DNA from: Pocillopora verrucosa
Lineage: Eukaryota > Cnidaria > Anthozoa > Scleractinia > Pocilloporidae
DNA: 64,000 bases
Assembly: GCF_036669915.1 (NCBI RefSeq)
Contig: NC_089316.1
Location: forward strand, 26,672,825 to 26,736,824
Direction of reading: 5' to 3'
Shown here: one piece after another, positions 11,239 through 22,800 of the stretch
Position numbering within the stretch: the first letter of the stretch is position 1
Layout of the letters: each line of letters starts with the position of its first letter
Program-made: the position numbers and the translations under genes
The notes under the pieces: model-generated
The model's database searches: none
Seen by the model: the letters and a program-made list of their open reading frames with translations, nothing else
Told to the model about the DNA's origin: nothing

Positions 11239-14200
11239 ATGAGATTTGTGAGATCTAGGAAGTCTTATATTTTTATCAGCTTCGGCCTTATAATAGCTCT
11301 TTTTCTTTTTACACACTGGAGATCATACAAAATTCTTGTTGAAAAAAGTCACGAAGAAAGAGAGACACATGCTAAAGACAATAAGCTTGGAAGTCATGAT
11401 CAGCTGAGCGGGAAGATGACCCAGCAAAACTGCTCACCGGAAAGTGGCTTGCAAACATCCGCCCACTGCAGAAAGAAAGGTGAAGATGGAATTGTATGCT
11501 TTTTTAGCGCAGTGATGTCAGTCTAATATTCTGGTCACTTTCGAATTCCTTTTAAGCGTGTATGATTCAGTTTTGAGAACGCTCTTGACTTGTGATCTTT
11601 AGGAATTCCAGGGAAATCTTTGATCTTTTGTCCTATTCTGGGAACTTCCCTGTGATAAGGAAAAAGTTTAGAAAGCACTTTCGAGGAAACTGACAGATTG
11701 ATACTTGTAGGGACGACAAATTTTCAGGAGACTTTTATCAGTGAAATAGAATGACAAAGCTTTTATTACATGTGTTTAATTTTGAACTCTAGTGTGGAAT
11801 ATTTGATTTTTTTACACTGGAAAAGATGATAAGCATGCATCCCCACCCCCTTCATTTACAAGTCTCTCCTCCTAGCATTTTTATTTTGGGCTTACCCGGT
11901 AACTCTTTAACTCCCAGAAGTGACCAACATGTAACTTCTCCCTTTAATGTCTATATGTTTTCTAGCAAACAGTTAATGAGAAAACTAAAACTTATTGGGA
12001 AGAAGTTTTTATCTTGATCTTACACCAAATTCTCGTAACTCATTTTCAAGGAATTGTGTTGCAGCAAGAGGAGAGAATTAACAATCAGATGTTGGGAGTT
12101 AAAGGGTTAAACAAGATCAAGATTGAGATCAACTTTATTTAAACAGGGTAGCCTATTATCAACATTATAAAAAGCTGGTTTCCAGTAGAGGCATGAAAAC
12201 ACACATCATGTACAGACCTTTTACCTCTCTGTTAGGGTAGTTAGCCGTATGAAGCAGTAATTTCTGATTCTTTCTCTCTCCTTTTGTTTTGAGATTAATA
12301 TTTCTCTCAAAAGAGTTTTTAAAGAAAATGAATGGTTGTTGTTTTTCTTTATTTTAGGTATCCTTGGGGTGGCACCCTCAAATTTATCAAGTTATAAGCC
12401 TAACTTAATGGGCCTCTTTGCATGTTTGTCTGGAGAACTGAGCATCAGTTGGACATCTGTTAACGATGATTACTGTGATTGTCCAGATGGTAGTGATGAA
12501 CCAGGCACAGGAGCATGTCCAAATACAAGGTGAACACACCAAGCCAGAGATAAGCTAAATTATAGCAAAATTGATCAGATAGAGGTAGCTGCAGAACAGG
12601 CTGCCTTTTTTGCAGTTAGGCATAAGGGGAGAGGTAGAAATGATATGCCCTTTCTGCTCACCTTACACTCTACCCTTACAATTGCCTCCACTTTCCTGAA
12701 AAATGCGGAAAAAGCACTCTCTGTTGTGCGAGCTGAGATGGAAAAATAGTGAAAGTGTCAATGATGTCTTCAACTCTTCGAGAGGTGGACAGTGGCGGTT
12801 CTGAATGCAGTACAACTGCAAAAGATTTGGCAAATACCACAATACTTCAATAACTACCTGAAATTCAATTTCATCCATCAAAATCACTACTCTATATGTT
12901 ATGTTTAGACTGAGAAAAAAAACACAGAAAGAACAAGTAGGGATTTTTTTGATGAACAGTGTGTTAGGTTATTGCCAATTTCAGCTTGTTTGTGAAACAA
13001 TTGGAAACTGGAAAAGGCTCAGAAAAGGGTGGGGGACTTGAAGGAGAAAATGCTAAAGAAATGTATCTTGCACATCCAGTGAATACTGCTATACTACAAA
13101 TTATACAATATTAAAATTAGCAAAATACTACAAGAAAAAAGTCCAATACCGCAAACCCCAATGCCCCTCCCTTCCTCTCCCCCCCCCCCTCCTTCAATCC
13201 CTGAGTATCTAATTTCTCCTTTGAATACCATTCTTGAATAAAACATTAAGGTCATGAGAATAAAGGAAATGATCACAAACTGAAGAAGGTGATGATTCTG
13301 TTCAACAAATTCTCCTCTTTTGGCGTCATAGGAAATCTATAGAGAACATTATGGAGAATATGCATACTGATGTTAGATTGTAAAGGATTAGATAGAAAGT
13401 AGTAGTGTCCAAGCTAAGGATATCCTTGGGTTTTATGTAGCAAGAAGTAATTTTATGTGACGGTACTACAACCTCATTATCAGGGTCTCTCCTCTTTCCT
13501 TCCTTTTGAACAAGAAAGAGGAAGGGAAGATGACAGATCCTGGGTATGAGGTTGGGGCTGCCTTTGGATGGAGAGTAAGTTCATTACAGTTGGCCCTCCT
13601 CAGCTTTGCATCTATTATCCCTGTCAGTTCACTGGTACCCATTTATACTCTTGGGAGGAGAGACACTGTGGAAGTAAACTTTTTTTAACCAAACTCACAG
13701 TACACAACACTGATAACTCTAATCAAAGATCTGGAACCCAGTGTATCCACCATCCATTTTACTCTGACAGTCTCTTAACCCTTTAACTCCCAGATCAAAT
13801 TTGTAATTCTCCTTACTGTCAACCACACAATTCTTACAATGTTAGTTTAGAGAATTTAGTATTGGATCAACTAATTATCCTCACAAGGATAGTTTTCTTT
13901 ATTCTCATCACTTATCTGGTTGATATTGTATGGATATTGTAAGGAGAAATTCTGTCTTGGTCACTCATGGGAGTTAAAGGGTTAAGTGAAGCATGAAAAT
14001 GTAAGTCCATGGTTGTCATTCTGACTTCCATGGTTTTCTGTGAGCTCTTTTCTGTTTGCTCCACTTAGTTGACAGTTTTATCTTTTACAGATTCTACTGC
14101 GCTGGCGGAGAACATTACTTGCCCTCTTCTCGTATCAATGATGGAATATGTGACTGTTGTGATGGATCTGATGAGTGGAAGAAATTGACAGTCAGGGAAG

Positions 14201-14259
14201 ATGTGTTACAGAAACATAACTTTGACATTAAATATGTGCCCTGTCAAAACTTCTGTTGA
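11239..14259 (+). CDS. Short membrane-anchored glucosidase II beta-like (PRKCSH N-terminal domain) protein
   Basis: Exons 11239-11479, 12358-12529 and 14091-14259 join in phase (GT-AG) to 193 residues. Residues 9-27 ([19 protein letters not shown]) form an N-terminal hydrophobic anchor, so a type II membrane protein or uncleaved signal is likely. Residues about 100-165 are two LDL-receptor-A-like repeats typical of the glucosidase II beta N-terminus: [20 protein letters not shown] and [14 protein letters not shown], with the paired acidic calcium ligands. Full-length glucosidase II beta also has EF-hands, an acidic stretch, an MRH domain and an ER retrieval tail; all are absent here, and the protein ends PCQNFC. 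It may be a separate PRKCSH-like adaptor or ER-Golgi lumenal protein. In the full-length family this domain binds the catalytic alpha subunit; whether it does so here is inference. Confidence 0.8.
11900..12110. repeat. MITE copy, subtype A2
   Basis: Starts AACTCTTTAACTCCCAGAAG and ends TTGGGAGTTAAAGGGTTAA, with internal AACATGTAACTTCTCCC and ATCTTACACCAAATTCTCG. Intron 1 of the PRKCSH-like gene. Confidence 0.85.
13200..13393. repeat. MITE copy, subtype B, left end worn
   Basis: GAGTATCTAATTTCTCC at the left. Subtype B interior: GAATAAAGGAAATGATCAC, GAGAATATGCATACTGATG. Intron 2 of the PRKCSH-like gene. Confidence 0.65.
13605..13695 (-). mobile_element. SINE family 2 fragment
   Basis: On the minus strand reads ACAGTGTCTCTCCTCCCAAG, AGTATAAATGGGTACCAGTG and AACTGACAGGGATAA, matching the body of the SINE at about 1.1 kb. 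Intron 2 of the PRKCSH-like gene. Confidence 0.55.
13775..13985. repeat. MITE copy, subtype A1, intact ends
   Basis: TTAACCCTTTAACTCCCAG at the left and CATGGGAGTTAAAGGGTTAA at the right: near-perfect inverted ends with TTAA at each border. One of the best-preserved copies. Intron 2 of the PRKCSH-like gene. Confidence 0.9.
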
Positions 14260-15846
14260 TGGTTGTTTTACCACACAGTAGATATTTGAAAGTTCATTTA
14301 AAAGTTCTTTTCTAGGATAACATAGGCTGTAGTTCAACATCCAGATGATGATGATTTAACTGTTTCTCTCTGTAACAGTTAAAGTGCTGTCTTCACAATG
14401 CTGACCTTCAGCTTGACATAGATGAGCTTACAGACAGAAAATTGATCACACCTTTAAAAAAAATCTGTGATAGCAAACAAATTTCATGTTAAAGAATACT
14501 TCTAGAAGAGAAAACTGGGCTTAGTGCAACCTCTAGAGAAACTGGCTGACAAAAGTCAATATGCTTAAAAATAACTAGAGTTAAATACAAGAGGACTGCA
14601 TAACTGGGTATGGTAAGAATTGCGCAAAAGTGAAGGGGTAACTGACAAGAAACAACCATAAACTGAAACAAGATCACTAACAAGGAGTTATGAGAAAAGG
14701 AAAGAAAATACTGAGAAGCACAAAATTCTGTTTACAATTAGAAAGCACTTAGATCTTACACCCTCCTTCATGAGTGGTCATTGTAATGGAACTAGGCAAG
14801 CAAATGTCATCCTTTCAAAATATCACATATCCATAAAATTTGTCAACCATTTAAACCCAACCTTCAGTATGCAAATTCTTAATAATATTTGACAAACATT
14901 TCCTTAGGTCATGTCTAGGAGGATTTGGTCTGTCTAACAATCAATAGTATTTCTATATGGTGGTTATTTTCCTCTATTATTGTGACTTTAGTTGTGATTC
15001 AAGGGTGATATAGTAAGGAGTTATTGGTTGCAAATCACTTTTAGATGTCCAAAAGTTTAGGAAGCATAAAATGCACCAGGCATCCCGACCAGACTCTGAA
15101 AAACAACATTATGTGAACCTAAACATACAGTTCACTGGATGATGCCAAATTTTCAGTTCACTGGGAGTACTAGGGGCATTCACAAGCTAGACTTCATTTA
15201 TTTGTACTGGGGTTGTAAATTTGTAATTGCTTGTTCAGCAGTTCTCTAAATGCAATGAAAATTCGTGACCCGTGAAAATTCTGGGGTTATCATAATGACG
15301 CTGGTAGTGTTAAATATTCATGCCCCCAGCACGACTCTGAACATCTTTTGCCAAACATTATGTTCCAAGTGGATTGAACATCTGTTATGGTAACACGTCT
15401 TCAGTTTAAGCGAGCTGAATGCTTCTGTACAACATGTTTTTGGAGAGAGTACACTTAATAAAAAGTATTATTAAGTAAAGATGAATTTTTAAAGTACTCT
15501 TTCACAGACACATTTCATGTCTGAACCCTGAGGGACCATCAGGAAACCATAGGGATTCTTATCTAACAAATGCACCTGTCACTGAGTGTCTGCAAAATCT
15601 TTTAACATCCAGTGCTTTAACTTAGCATCAAAAATGAATTTATCACCACAAAATGGATACCAAACCTTTATCAGGAACTGTGACTCTGTTCACTCCAACG
15701 GTTTAAAAAATACAAAGGAAAATGACAAGAAAATTATTTTTTTACTTCCCTCTGATTCTTTCTTGTGGCTTTTTAAGTTCAAGTTGTGTTAAATTCATCA
15801 AGAAGAAGGTACAGATCAAACCAAACATTGCCCTCACAAAACAAGT
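14260..15846. other. Convergent intergenic region
   Basis: Lies between the PRKCSH-like stop (+) and the RPL19 poly(A) signal (-). Holds a degraded MITE (14846-15058). The rest is AT-rich with no supported gene; it includes the 3' UTR of the PRKCSH-like gene, whose end I cannot fix. Confidence 0.55.
14846..15058. repeat. MITE copy, subtype B, degraded
   Basis: CCATTTAAACCCAACCTTCA then GTATGCAAATTCTTAATAAT at the left. GTGATTCAAGGGTGATATAG and AAGGAGTTATTGG at the right follow the order of subtype B copies. Confidence 0.45.
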
Positions 15847-15852
15847 TTTATT
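15847..15852 (-). terminator. RPL19 poly(A) signal
   Basis: AATAAA on the minus strand, 27 nt beyond the RPL19 stop codon, giving the very short 3' UTR typical of ribosomal protein genes. Confidence 0.75.
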
Positions 15853-15878
15853 CAAACATAATGAAGGATTATTAACAT

Positions 15879-18800
15879 TTATTTTGCTGCCTCTTCCTCT
15901 TTTGCAAATTGCTGGATCAAATCCTTGCGTTTTTGCTCCAAACGTTCCTCGCGTCTTTGCTTTGCAGCCTTGTTCTTCATGCGGCGAGCCTCAGCTTGGT
16001 CACTGAAGGGAGACAGAAAGTTTGCACTTAACACCCCTGAAATCTTTAAGTGAATTCTCCTAAATAATAGCACACATTCCTTTATCAACGACTCCTAAGA
16101 ATTCAGTGTTTCATCAAGACTATATCACCTAGTTAAAACTTTTCTTGATTCTCAGTACCTGACTACACAATAGTGTATTAAGCAACGTAAGGAGAATAAA
16201 TGTGGTGATCAATCCTGTGTGGTAGCACGAGGGACACAAATGTCATAGGAGCCCAGGACTGATTCAGTCAGTAAGCACACACTGATCAGTCAGAACAAAC
16301 TCCTGCATTGTTTTATGCACACTTAGTCACCCATCCTTGATATAAACAAGGCCAGGCCGGCTTAATAGTGTGCAATAAATTTGACAGTAAGAAACCATGT
16401 GAATCAAACTATTTTGAAGATTCATTGACCAGCTCATAACAATCTTAAGAAGGAAAGCTATTTGTGGGAGAACCAAAATGTCAACTAGTGGATGACCAGT
16501 TTTTTTAACAAGATAATTTGGTATTATTAACTGCATTGATAATTAACCTGAATTGGCCTCCAGAGAGAGATTGTAAAGCTGGTGTTTTCAGCCTTGGCCC
16601 TTCATTATTCACTTTGGTAAAGGGCTTAGGTTTACAATACCAGCTTTCTAATCTCTCTTCAGAGGCCAATTTATATGATAAAAGGAGAATAAGGATTTGA
16701 TATCAATGTCCTTGGACTTGGATATCAAACTGGTTTTCCCTTCCTTTAAAATCGGTAACTTGCTCGGTGTGAAAGACTCTGTCCCTGACAGGCTCCATTC
16801 ACATGTGGTTTATAAGTTTGTATGTGCTGGCTGTAATGCCTGTTACATCAGTGGTATTTTTCCACACGTGTTAGAGAGCACTTAGTCAATGACAGGGCCT
16901 CTCACATTTTCAGGCATCTGAAAGATTCTCCACATTGTCGAGCTTTGTGTTCTACAGATAATTTCCATGTTTTAGATCATGCCTCCACCAGCTTTCAGCT
17001 TAAGATAAAAGAGGCTATTCATATTCAAAGAGAACAACCATCTTTGAATCAGCAATTACACCATGTAAATCTAAAACTATCTTTTTAATTCTCACACTTT
17101 CATGCTTTACCTCTTTTCTTGTTGTCACTATTCATCTTAATTAGCATTGTTTTACTTACTATATAATTCAACTTTCAACGCTTTGTACAGTAATTAACTG
17201 AAAATGACAGACATTTCTGTCGAAACATATCAACTCAAAAGTGTTGTCGCTTTCTTTAAATTCTTGACTTGCCTGCTGATATCAAGACCCATAAGCAAAC
17301 CACTTGAACATTTTAGCTAAAGCGTCAAATGGGTGCAAATTTTTTTTAAGGGATAAACAAACCATTCAAATGCATTCATGAACCATTTAAATGGATCTAA
17401 ACAGATAGTAAACAGTTTTGCAGTTTAAAGGGAAAAGTGTTAGTGTCCGCTTTCCCATGGAGGGTCACAATTTATATCACCACAGCACATAGTCAAAAAC
17501 AAAAAAACTCACCTTAGGAGTTTGGCACGTTGCTTCTCAGCCTTCTTCCTGTGTATGTATTCCATCAAGACTCTCTTGTTTTTGAACACATTACCCTTGG
17601 CCTTCATGTACAGATTATGGTACATGTGGTTGTCGATCTTTTTTGCCTCTCTGTATTTTCGAAGCAACCTTCTGAGCACTCGCATACGTCTCATCCAGAT
17701 GGTCTTTTCAGGCATACGTGCATTCGCTGTACCTTTTCTTTTACCATAGCCGCTATGCCGACCCTTCTTTCTGGCTTCATCTGCCTTTCGAACACGAGCA
17801 CGGCTGTGGATGATCTGTGGCTTTTTGATGATCAAACCATCTTTGACGAGCTTACGGATATTTTGACCTGCAAATAATGATAAGTTCTTTTTCAATCCTT
17901 AACTCAGTGTATAATGAAATGGTTTTTCTTTATCAAAACACCATGCAAAAACTAGTAATAGTTCTCTAACACTGACAATTGAAATCGCACATTTTAGTCT
18001 ATGATTGGTTGACAGAATAACTGCTGATGAAAACTATAAAACCACACATTTTACCAATAAATTATAAAATAACAATTCGCAATAACACCAACCACAGAAA
18101 TAAAAAGAAAAGAGACATTTTGACCTGTAAAAATAGTTCATAAAAGCCATGTATTCAGATCCACTTTGCCATTGGTCATATGGGAATTTTATTAACCCTT
18201 AATTCCCAGAAATTATTAAAACAAAACTTCTCCCTAAAAAAACTCACACACTATCCAGCAAACAGGTAATGAGAATACTCAAACTTATCAGGTAGAAGTT
18301 GTTACCTTGATCTACCATATTCTCATAACCAATTTAAAAGGAAATGTGTAGCAGCAGGAGGGGAGAATTAATGATTAGATCATAGGAGTTGAGGGTTAAG
18401 GAACTGAGATTTGAGACTGATCACTGAGATGAAAAGGATCAAAACTTTCACTCCAGTTTCCCTAGGACAGGTAGGAGTGCTTAAACGTTAAATTTTGCCA
18501 TGAAGTAACACAGATTCAGATAATTGGGCTACCTGACAATTCTGTGATCTCATTGAACTTTAACACAGGAAAAGAATGGTTAACCAAGATTTCAAACACA
18601 AAATAAGCCCTTTTAACCAGCCTCAGAACCTCTCATTGTCAATCTTACTCAGAGTAGTTACAACAGAACTTACGTGAGTTGGCATTAGCAATTTCATTTG
18701 TCTCATTAGGATCCAACCAAATCTTCTTTTTTCCACACTTAAGGACACTGGCTGCCAGCCGCTTTTGTAGTCGCAAAGTACTACATGAGAAAATCAACAC

Positions 18801-19649
18801 AAGTCACTCAGTGATGTCTGCTAAGTCATACAATGTATCCCTCAAACTCTATACTTTTGTACATTTTTTCAGAATTGCAGTCTACACCTCATGTTAGCAG
18901 AACACAACTTTTTTTTTTCAACTATACAGAATACAGGGCCAATTCTGATCATCTCATCTCCACAAGGTGTCTTTAAGCTAGAACCTACAATCACTGCATT
19001 CTGTAGTTACCCAACAAGATCTTACAGCGACCTGAAGGTTTTAACACTTCCATGACAAATTTAAACCCCACTTCACCTCTACATGCACCATAATTATTCA
19101 TAAAAAATTTAAGCCTAGTTAGAGGCAAGGAGTTGCTCGCTAAGTGTGCGGAACTCTTTAATTACACTGTGATTTAGCAGGAAATTTTAAATACTTATTT
19201 TCTTTAACAATAGTACGTTAGTAATATCACCATAAAAATGCGACCGTACAAACCGGCTACACAAACTGCATGACAACAAATTAATTGATGTTCTAAGTGT
19301 CGCAGTGAAAATATATGGTGTCATTTTTGGCCTTGTGATAAACAATTTTTATTAACGAGAGTAAAAAGCTTAATCTGCCGTTCTCGAACTCTGAATTACA
19401 ACAAAACAGATCGGGTATTCCAAACCAAGACACATGTAGACTCACTAGTATCAAGTTTACTTATTTTTCACGTGCACTACTGCTAAATCGAATTTCTATG
19501 TATTCCACTCGTTTTCCTCTCGATTAATACAATCATGGTGAATATGAGCCCCTCTCTCTCAGATCCAGGCCTACTATTTAATTCTAGAGCGACTACCGAG
19601 ATGTAAATGGCTCGATTTGGTTCATGGTAAAATATCTTCCCTACCTCAT
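15879..19649 (-). CDS. RPL19: 60S ribosomal protein L19 (eL19)
   Basis: Cytosolic large-subunit ribosomal protein, on the solvent side of 60S and making a bridge to 40S. Coding exons 19645-19649 (ATG plus two bases), 18674-18780, 17513-17867 and 15879-16002 give exactly 196 residues, the length of human RPL19. The conserved core is visible: [60 protein letters not shown] and ADQAEARR-type sequence at the last exon. The C-terminal helix is Lys/Arg/Glu-rich as in the family. The tiny first coding exon is a known arrangement in vertebrate RPL19. Intron 3 contains a Penelope-like element remnant on the opposite strand. I saw no box C/D snoRNA on the sense strand of its introns. Confidence 0.97.
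16551..17240 (+). mobile_element. Degraded Penelope-like element (foldback, GIY-YIG end, hammerhead-like tail)
   Basis: Lies in RPL19 intron 3, antisense to the host. From 16551 to 16671 an inverted repeat pairs AATTGGCCTCCAGAGAGAGA with its near-complement ending AGAGGCCAATT. From about 16750 to 17084 the plus strand encodes a GIY-YIG endonuclease end: [16 protein letters not shown], a frame break near 16872, then [31 protein letters not shown] and a stop. The tail (17198-17226) has CTGA, a GACAG/CTGTC hairpin and CGAAAC, resembling a decayed hammerhead motif as known from Penelope-like retroelement ends. The reverse transcriptase is missing, so this is a 5'-truncated, inactive copy. Confidence 0.75.
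18192..18399. repeat. MITE copy, subtype A2
   Basis: TTAACCCTTAATTCCCAG at the left, AGGAGTTGAGGGTTAA at the right, TTAA at both borders. RPL19 intron 2. Confidence 0.85.
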
Positions 19650-19858
19650 AATGGCGGCGATTGAAAGGGAAGAACGTGGTGGTGCAATTGCCTTTTGGGG
19701 GGTAAAAACATTTCGAATAGGGAACCAAGTATTGCTCGCTTATACGAACATTTGTTTATTGTGTACAGCGGATATACCCATTGGCAGTGAAGAAATTCAC
19801 GTGGAGTTGATAAAGCCGTAGAGGTTTACACCAAAATTACAAAGTTTTAATCCACAAA
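19650..19858. promoter_or_regulatory. Shared bidirectional promoter of RPL19 and MRTO4
   Basis: Only 209 bp separate the RPL19 ATG (minus) and the MRTO4 ATG (plus). Contains the TOP tract and YY1-like site. Two divergent start codons this close imply a common promoter. Confidence 0.75.
19663..19672 (-). promoter_or_regulatory. RPL19 5' TOP-like pyrimidine tract
   Basis: CTTCCCTTTC on the minus strand, 13 nt upstream of the ATG. A transcript starting here would carry a terminal oligopyrimidine tract, the mTOR-responsive translation signal of ribosomal protein mRNAs. The sequence next to the ATG (CGCCGCCATTATG; ATAATGGCGGC on the plus strand) resembles a YY1 site, as seen at many ribosomal protein genes. 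Confidence 0.65.
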
Positions 19859-22800
19859 ATGCCAAAATCTAAACGAAATAGGGCAGGTAAGTATCCTCAG
19901 ATGTACTTCATATTTAATCGAGTGAGTAACAAGAAAAATCAACGCCAAATGGCGTAGTTCCTGCTGAGAAAACATGTACCTCCAATAATGATTTTAGATA
20001 TATGAAATTCACATATGTAGACTGCGGTGAAGAAACGAATATAAGAGATCCTCGCAGCTAAGAACACTACTGAACTAGTAGTTGAAATAAGACCTGAAAA
20101 AAAATTCAGGCTCGTACGGGATTTGAACCCATTACCTCTGCGATACCGGTGCAGCGCTGTATCAACTTAGCTAACAAGCCAACTGGGAGCTGGTCGATAT
20201 GTTGGGTCCAAATACACCATCCAAGTGATGTACCTCCAAATTGGGAAAGAGGCTTGTGATGATAAAGTATTTCAAATGAACATCTAGGAGATTTTATTAT
20301 TTCGATTACTCCTTTCATTTGATCAAACCAGACGTTCCTCCTTGGGTAGTTTTATTTTTTTTAAGATACGATTTTTATCTCGTTCTTCAAATAATATATT
20401 TATCTCTTTTATAGTTTCATTGACCAAAGCAAAGAAAAAGGGTTTGGAGCTAAAAACAGGACTGGTGAAGGAGGTAAACTGGCTTATTGTAAATCCATTA
20501 ACTTAACTATAGATAAGTGTTTACAGCTGATTTTCTGATGAAAAAAAGTATACGCCACTATTTGATTTGTTTGTGAAATAGATCCAAGAATGCGTGGACA
20601 ATTATGCCTTCATGTACGTATTCTCTGTGGAAAATATGAGAAATAGTAAACTTAAGGAAGTGAGAAACGAATGGAAACATAGCAGGTAGGTTGAATGATA
20701 GCAGAAATTATAATTTACTTGTTTTATTTCTTCATACTTATTGAACACCTTGAAAAAAAAATTATGTAGATCTTCATTTAAAACAGTGTAGCATTAACCA
20801 TTTGATGCCTAAGGGTGACTAGCATCTAAATTCTCTTCACAATATCATCTCTGAATCACATTATGGTCACAGGAATAAAGGAAATGATCAGAAACTCAAA
20901 AAGCTCTTGATTGTTGATCAAATTCTCCTTGTCAGCACCTTAGGAAATGTATAGAGAACAGTATGGAGAATATGCATACTGATGTTAGGGTGTGAAGAGT
21001 TAATAGTCCTCGTTCAGTTTTTGTTTTCTTCTCTTGCAGGTTTTTCTTTGGAAAGAATAAAGTCATGACCATTGCCCTTGGCAGAGAAAAGGAAACAGAA
21101 TATAAGGAAAACTTACATAAGATAGCTAATGTGAGTAATAACTGAATGCTTTAACTCCCAGGATCTAATTGGTAATTCTCCCTTCTAGCTGCTACACATT
21201 TCCTTGTAAATTAGTTGCAAGAATTTGGTGTTAGATCAAGGTAATAGGGCTGAGATAATGATATTAATGAGTTTATGTACGACATTCTCAATATGAATAT
21301 GTTCTAGTGTACTTTACAGTACTCTTCGGGGGACTTAAGCCAGGCTACATTGAGTAGTTTACAACTTTGAAAGGGAATATTTCAGGTGCCCCAGTTTAGG
21401 AATTTTTGGAAACAAGGTCCGACCATCACACTGGAAGCTATGTTCCTTACCCCCCTGAGTAGAGGGTAGAGTTCCTACCCCCTATTCCGTGAGTGTCCAT
21501 TTATACAGCCATGACACATACAGTGCTTAGTTACACAGTCCAGATACAACCATGATGTGCACACTGTCCTGTTCAAGCTCAAATTAATCTGTTGATGACC
21601 AATCACATTCTAGAATTTTGTGGCAATTTTGATTAAATAGGTAAACTAGCAAACTGCCTGAATATAGAAGAAAACTGAATTTATTTTGTTCTGTTTTCTA
21701 GAAATTAAAAGGACAATGTGGATTGATGTTTACAAATCAAGCTAAAGAAGATGTAGTGAGGTAAAACTTGACTGTGACAGTCTGCCATTAAGTCACTCGA
21801 TCATTCCATCATTTTATCTTCGTGTACTTCAGTCGACTTTTCAGCTAGTCAGTCAGTCAGTCATTCATTCAGTCAGTCAGTCAGTCAGTCAGTCAGTCAG
21901 TCAGTCAGTCAGTCAGTCAGTCAGTCAGTCAGTCAGTCAGTCATTCATTCAGTCTGTCAGTCTGTCAGCCAGTTGGTCAGTGAGTCATTCAGTCAGTCAG
22001 TCAGTTAATCATCAGGCAGCCATCTAATCATCATTGAGTCACTACCTTCACCAAACTTGTATAAGTTCCATTCTTGTTTGCTTTCCAGATGGTTTAACGA
22101 CTACAGTGAACTGGATTATGCCAGGTCAGGCAATGAAGCAACAGATGATGTCACAATAGATGCAGGTATAAAACTCATTCTGTAGCAAAAAGAAATTTGC
22201 ACATTCAATTTCTTTACATGGCAATCTAAATAATGAAAAATATATTAATTTTGTTTACAAGGTCCACTGGATCAGTTTCAGCACTCGATGGAACCACAAC
22301 TTAGACAGCTTGGACTTAATACAACTCTTAAAAAAGGTACCTTACATATTTGTGTGTACAGGAATAAAAGGCCTTTTTTGTTGTCATTTTTTTTTTCTAT
22401 TCTATTTCTTTTTTTGGGGGGGAGGGGGGTGGGGATTTATCACTTTTAGAAATTAGTAATTTGAACAGTGGGCAAAATGAAAGGTGCGATCTTCCTGTTG
22501 AACTGGGGTGTGCAATGTTTTTGTCTTTTTACACGGGGCTGCATCTTGGGACACCCCCATATACTGGGTGTGCTTTCGAGGAAGAGTTGATAACTTAGAA
22601 AAACCCAGTGTGCCTTAAAGTGATTCATCCCTAAATGGAATACTGATACTTAAAAGGCTCCCTCTCATGAGAAATTTATCAGGCTTTCATGCAGCACCCA
22701 TTTATACTCCTGAGTCGGTAGGCACAGGTAGAGTAAAGAATCTTACATTAGAGCACATGTTATAGTTGCACCAGATCTTAAAACCTGTACCTCTTGAACC

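Noticed and set aside
16003-19644. snoRNAs in RPL19 introns
   Set aside because: Ribosomal protein introns often host them, but no RTGATGA/CTGA pair was seen on the minus strand. H/ACA types could not be tested by eye.
21588-21664. Box C/D snoRNA in MRTO4 intron 4 (TTGATGA ... CTGA about 70 nt apart)
   Set aside because: The C box lacks the purine at position 1, no terminal stem was found, and the segment looks repetitive.
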